Shown here: piece after piece, positions 32,154 to 33,834 of the stretch
How positions within the stretch are numbered: the first letter of the stretch is position 1
Layout of the letters: the number at the start of each line of letters is the position of its first letter
Origin: Fimbriiglobus sp.
Lineage (GTDB): Bacteria; Planctomycetota; Planctomycetia; Gemmatales; Gemmataceae
Direction of reading: 5' to 3'
Length of the DNA: 33,834 bases
NCBI GenBank assembly: GCA_022841795.1
Contig: JALHQU010000050.1
Location: 1 to 33,834, forward strand
The notes under the pieces: model-generated
Databases searched by the model: none
Seen by the model: the letters and a program-made list of their open reading frames with translations, nothing else
Told to the model about the DNA's origin: nothing
Made by a program: the position numbers and the translations under genes

Positions 32154-33834
32154 GTGACGCCGCGATGGAGGGAGTACGACTGCCGACGCTCACGCCGCTC
32201 CCGCGGCGGGCGGCGGGCACCGGCGCCGCGGACGCTGGCGGCGGTGCTCGACCCGTTCAACCTGGACGCCGTGATGCGGCGGATGATGGCCCGCAACGGC
32301 CAGGAGCCGGGCATCGACGGCATCCGGTACCGGGATCTGTCCAAGGGCGAGTGGTACCAGCTGTTCCGCGACCTGCGGGCGAAGGTGCTCGCCGGCACGT
32401 ATCGTCCGCAGCCGCTGCGGGAGGTGGTGATCAAAAAGGCGGACGGCGGCGACCGCACCCTGCGGCTGGCGGTGGTCGCCGACCGGGTGCTGGAGCGGGC
32501 GGTGGCCGAGGCGGTACTGGCGGCCGCCGAGGGCACCTTCCTGTCCAGCTCGTACGGGTTCCGCCCCGGCCGCGACCGGTTCTGGCTGCTGGCCGACCTG
32601 AAGGTGGTGTGCGAGGCCTACGGCCTGTGGGTGATCACCGCTGACGACGTGAAGAAGGCGTTCGACAACGTGCCGGTCCGACTGGCCGCCGCCGCCTTGT
32701 CCCTGCTCGGGGCCGGTCCCAACTACCCCGACCCGGCCGTGACCGCCCTGGCGGCGGTCATCCTCCGCGGCGCTCTCCAACTGGCAAAGGAGGTGGCTAT
32801 TACCCAGGGCGGTGCTCTGTCGCCGCTCGCGCTCAACGCGCTCTTGCACTTCGCGCTCGACCTGCTGATGGCCGCCGCTCGCGACGGCCTCAGCCCGGTG
32901 TGGTACGCCCGGTACGCCGACAACGTACTGGTGGTCACCGACACCGCGGCCGAAGGACGGGAACTGTTGGAGCTGATGCGCAGCCGACTGGCGGAGGTGG
33001 GGCTGGAGCTGAAAGGGGCCCCGGGCGAACCCCGCGACCTGCTCGCGGGAGAACACCTGGACCTGCTCGGCCTCCAACTCACCCACGCCGACGGAAAGCT
33101 CCGGTTCAGCATCCCCAACACCAAGTGGCACGACCTGCAGACCGAGCTGGTCTTGGCCCACGAGGAGGCGAACCCGACCGTCGTCGCCAGGCAACTGGTG
33201 GCCGGCTGGGTCGCCGCCCACGCCCCCGCCTTCGGCTCCATGACAACCCGGGAGAACGAGGAGACGGTCAACCGGCTGGTCAACCTGCTCCACAGGATCG
33301 GACACCGCGACGCCTACCCCCGGAGGATGGTGGCCCGTCAGGTGACGGCCGCCGCCGCCCGGTGGGCCGAGACGGTGAACCGGACCAGGAACAGGATGAC
33401 CGACGAGCTGGCCGCGGAGGACGACCTGCCCCAGGACCGGTCGACGGCGTACACCACCGCCGCCGACAGGACCGGGAACAGCTCGGACAGGACGGACGAC
33501 GCGGGAACGGTGGTCACCGACACGATTAACGGACCGGCCTCCAGTACGGAGCACCGGACGACATCGGACGGGGACACCCGGTCGGGCGAAGCGACCTCAC
33601 CGCCAGCGGCGAGGACGACTCACCCGTCCCAATCGGCTCCTGCCGCCAGTCCCACGAGCACCAACTCTTCTTCTTCTTCTTCTTCTTCTGAATTCCAGCC
33701 GTCCGGCCGGGCCACCGCGCTCCCGGATCCGCCCGCGATCCCCCTGAGCGCCACCTACCGTCGAGCGCCGAACTGTTCGTCACGACCTGATCGATCCCGC
33801 TCCTCCCGGACGCCTCCCCGGCCGGCGGCCGCGG
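32154..33834 (+). CDS. Reverse transcriptase with YADN active site (3' end outside window)
   Basis: The frame is open from 32136; GTG 32154 has a GGAG site upstream. It continues to the window edge, at least 560 aa. The RT core is plain: GIDGIRYRDL, YRPQPLREVVIKKADGGDRT, SSYGFRPGRD, ITADDVKKAFDNV (Asp164/165), QGGALSPLALNALLH (Gln218) and LLGLQL, the order seen in group II intron-like RTs. The metal-binding motif is YADN at 254-257 instead of YADD. No intron RNA ends, maturase X pattern or HNH domain are evident. After about residue 420 the protein becomes Thr/Ser/Asp/Pro-rich and includes eight serines from a TCT repeat. It probably makes cDNA from a cellular or local RNA. Confidence 0.8.
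   Translation, partial: MTPRWREYDCRRSRRSRGGRRAPAPRTLAAVLDPFNLDAVMRRMMARNGQEPGIDGIRYRDLSKGEWYQLFRDLRAKVLAGTYRPQPLREVVIKKADGGDRTLRLAVVADRVLERAVAEAVLAAAEGTFLSSSYGFRPGRDRFWLLADLKVVCEAYGLWVITADDVKKAFDNVPVRLAAAALSLLGAGPNYPDPAVTALAAVILRGALQLAKEVAITQGGALSPLALNALLHFALDLLMAAARDGLSPVWYARYADNVLVVTDTAAEGRELLELMRSRLAEVGLELKGAPGEPRDLLAGEHLDLLGLQLTHADGKLRFSIPNTKWHDLQTELVLAHEEANPTVVARQLVAGWVAAHAPAFGSMTTRENEETVNRLVNLLHRIGHRDAYPRRMVARQVTAAAARWAETVNRTRNRMTDELAAEDDLPQDRSTAYTTAADRTGNSSDRTDDAGTVVTDTINGPASSTEHRTTSDGDTRSGEATSPPAARTTHPSQSAPAASPTSTNSSSSSSSSEFQPSGRATALPDPPAIPLSATYRRAPNCSSRPDRSRSSRTPPRPAAA
33666..33689 (+). repeat. (TCT)8 microsatellite inside the reverse-transcriptase gene
   Basis: Eight TCT triplets in frame encode a Ser8 run in the disordered tail. 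Changes in copy number would lengthen or shorten the linker without shifting the frame. Confidence 0.9.

Noticed and set aside
32154-33834. Group II intron carrying the reverse transcriptase
   Set aside because: No intron 5' or 3' ends or domain V hairpin could be seen, and the RT follows another gene closely with its own ribosome site.
29925-33834. Diversity-generating retroelement
   Set aside because: No template/variable repeat pair was recognised and no accessory Avd-like protein; a repeat search across the genome could change this.
1-33834. CRISPR array
   Set aside because: No series of regularly spaced direct repeats and no cas genes; the only short tandem series is the TCT run.

Overview
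The window is high-GC throughout. Several genes belong to families typical of Planctomycetes: a DUF1580-like protein, a secreted protein with a TIGR03067-like C-terminal part, a TapB-like membrane protein and an ECF-like sigma factor. I infer a Gemmataceae-like planctomycete, from protein resemblance only. The stretch reads as a defence and mobile-element island: antiphage-type operons alternate with recombinases, insertion sequences and the wreckage of mobile genes.

Region 1 (1-12.9 kb) is one compact minus-strand operon. In transcription order it encodes an ECF-like sigma factor, a 238-aa protein of unknown function, a SNF2-type helicase, a GHKL (sacsin/HSP90-like) ATPase, and a RecD-like helicase fused to a predicted nuclease. 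The first two genes overlap by 4 bp and the next gaps are 9, 3 and 86 bp. I know of no named defence system with this composition, so it is the main candidate for something undescribed. Similar 57-bp gene-end remnants lie on both sides of it.

Region 2 (12.9-17.9 kb) holds three serine-recombinase-derived genes: one lacking the catalytic serine, one reduced to its catalytic domain, and one full length. The last ends across an antisense 3' half of tRNA-Asn, which looks like an attachment-site scar.

Region 3 (17.9-24.1 kb) has a complete IS21-family element with 57-bp perfect inverted ends and a 6-bp target duplication. Beyond it are truncated genes joined end to end (one ParB-like), a TapB-like membrane protein and a secreted HEAT-like protein.

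Region 4 (24.1-28.1 kb) is a three-gene ABC-3C-type defence operon (restriction-endonuclease-like effector, middle component, DUF2326 ATPase), with an IS5-family element inserted 82 bp upstream of its first start codon.

Region 5 (28.1-33.8 kb) begins with a frameshifted ArdC-like metallopeptidase remnant and a decapitated helix-turn-helix gene. A plus-strand cluster follows: a 270-aa unknown, a hairpin-rich gap, a DUF1580-like protein, a helicase-like protein without a visible Walker A motif, and a reverse transcriptase with YADN in place of YADD. The reverse transcriptase runs off the window. This is the second candidate for an undescribed system.

Family assignments come from motifs read by eye; no database search was possible.
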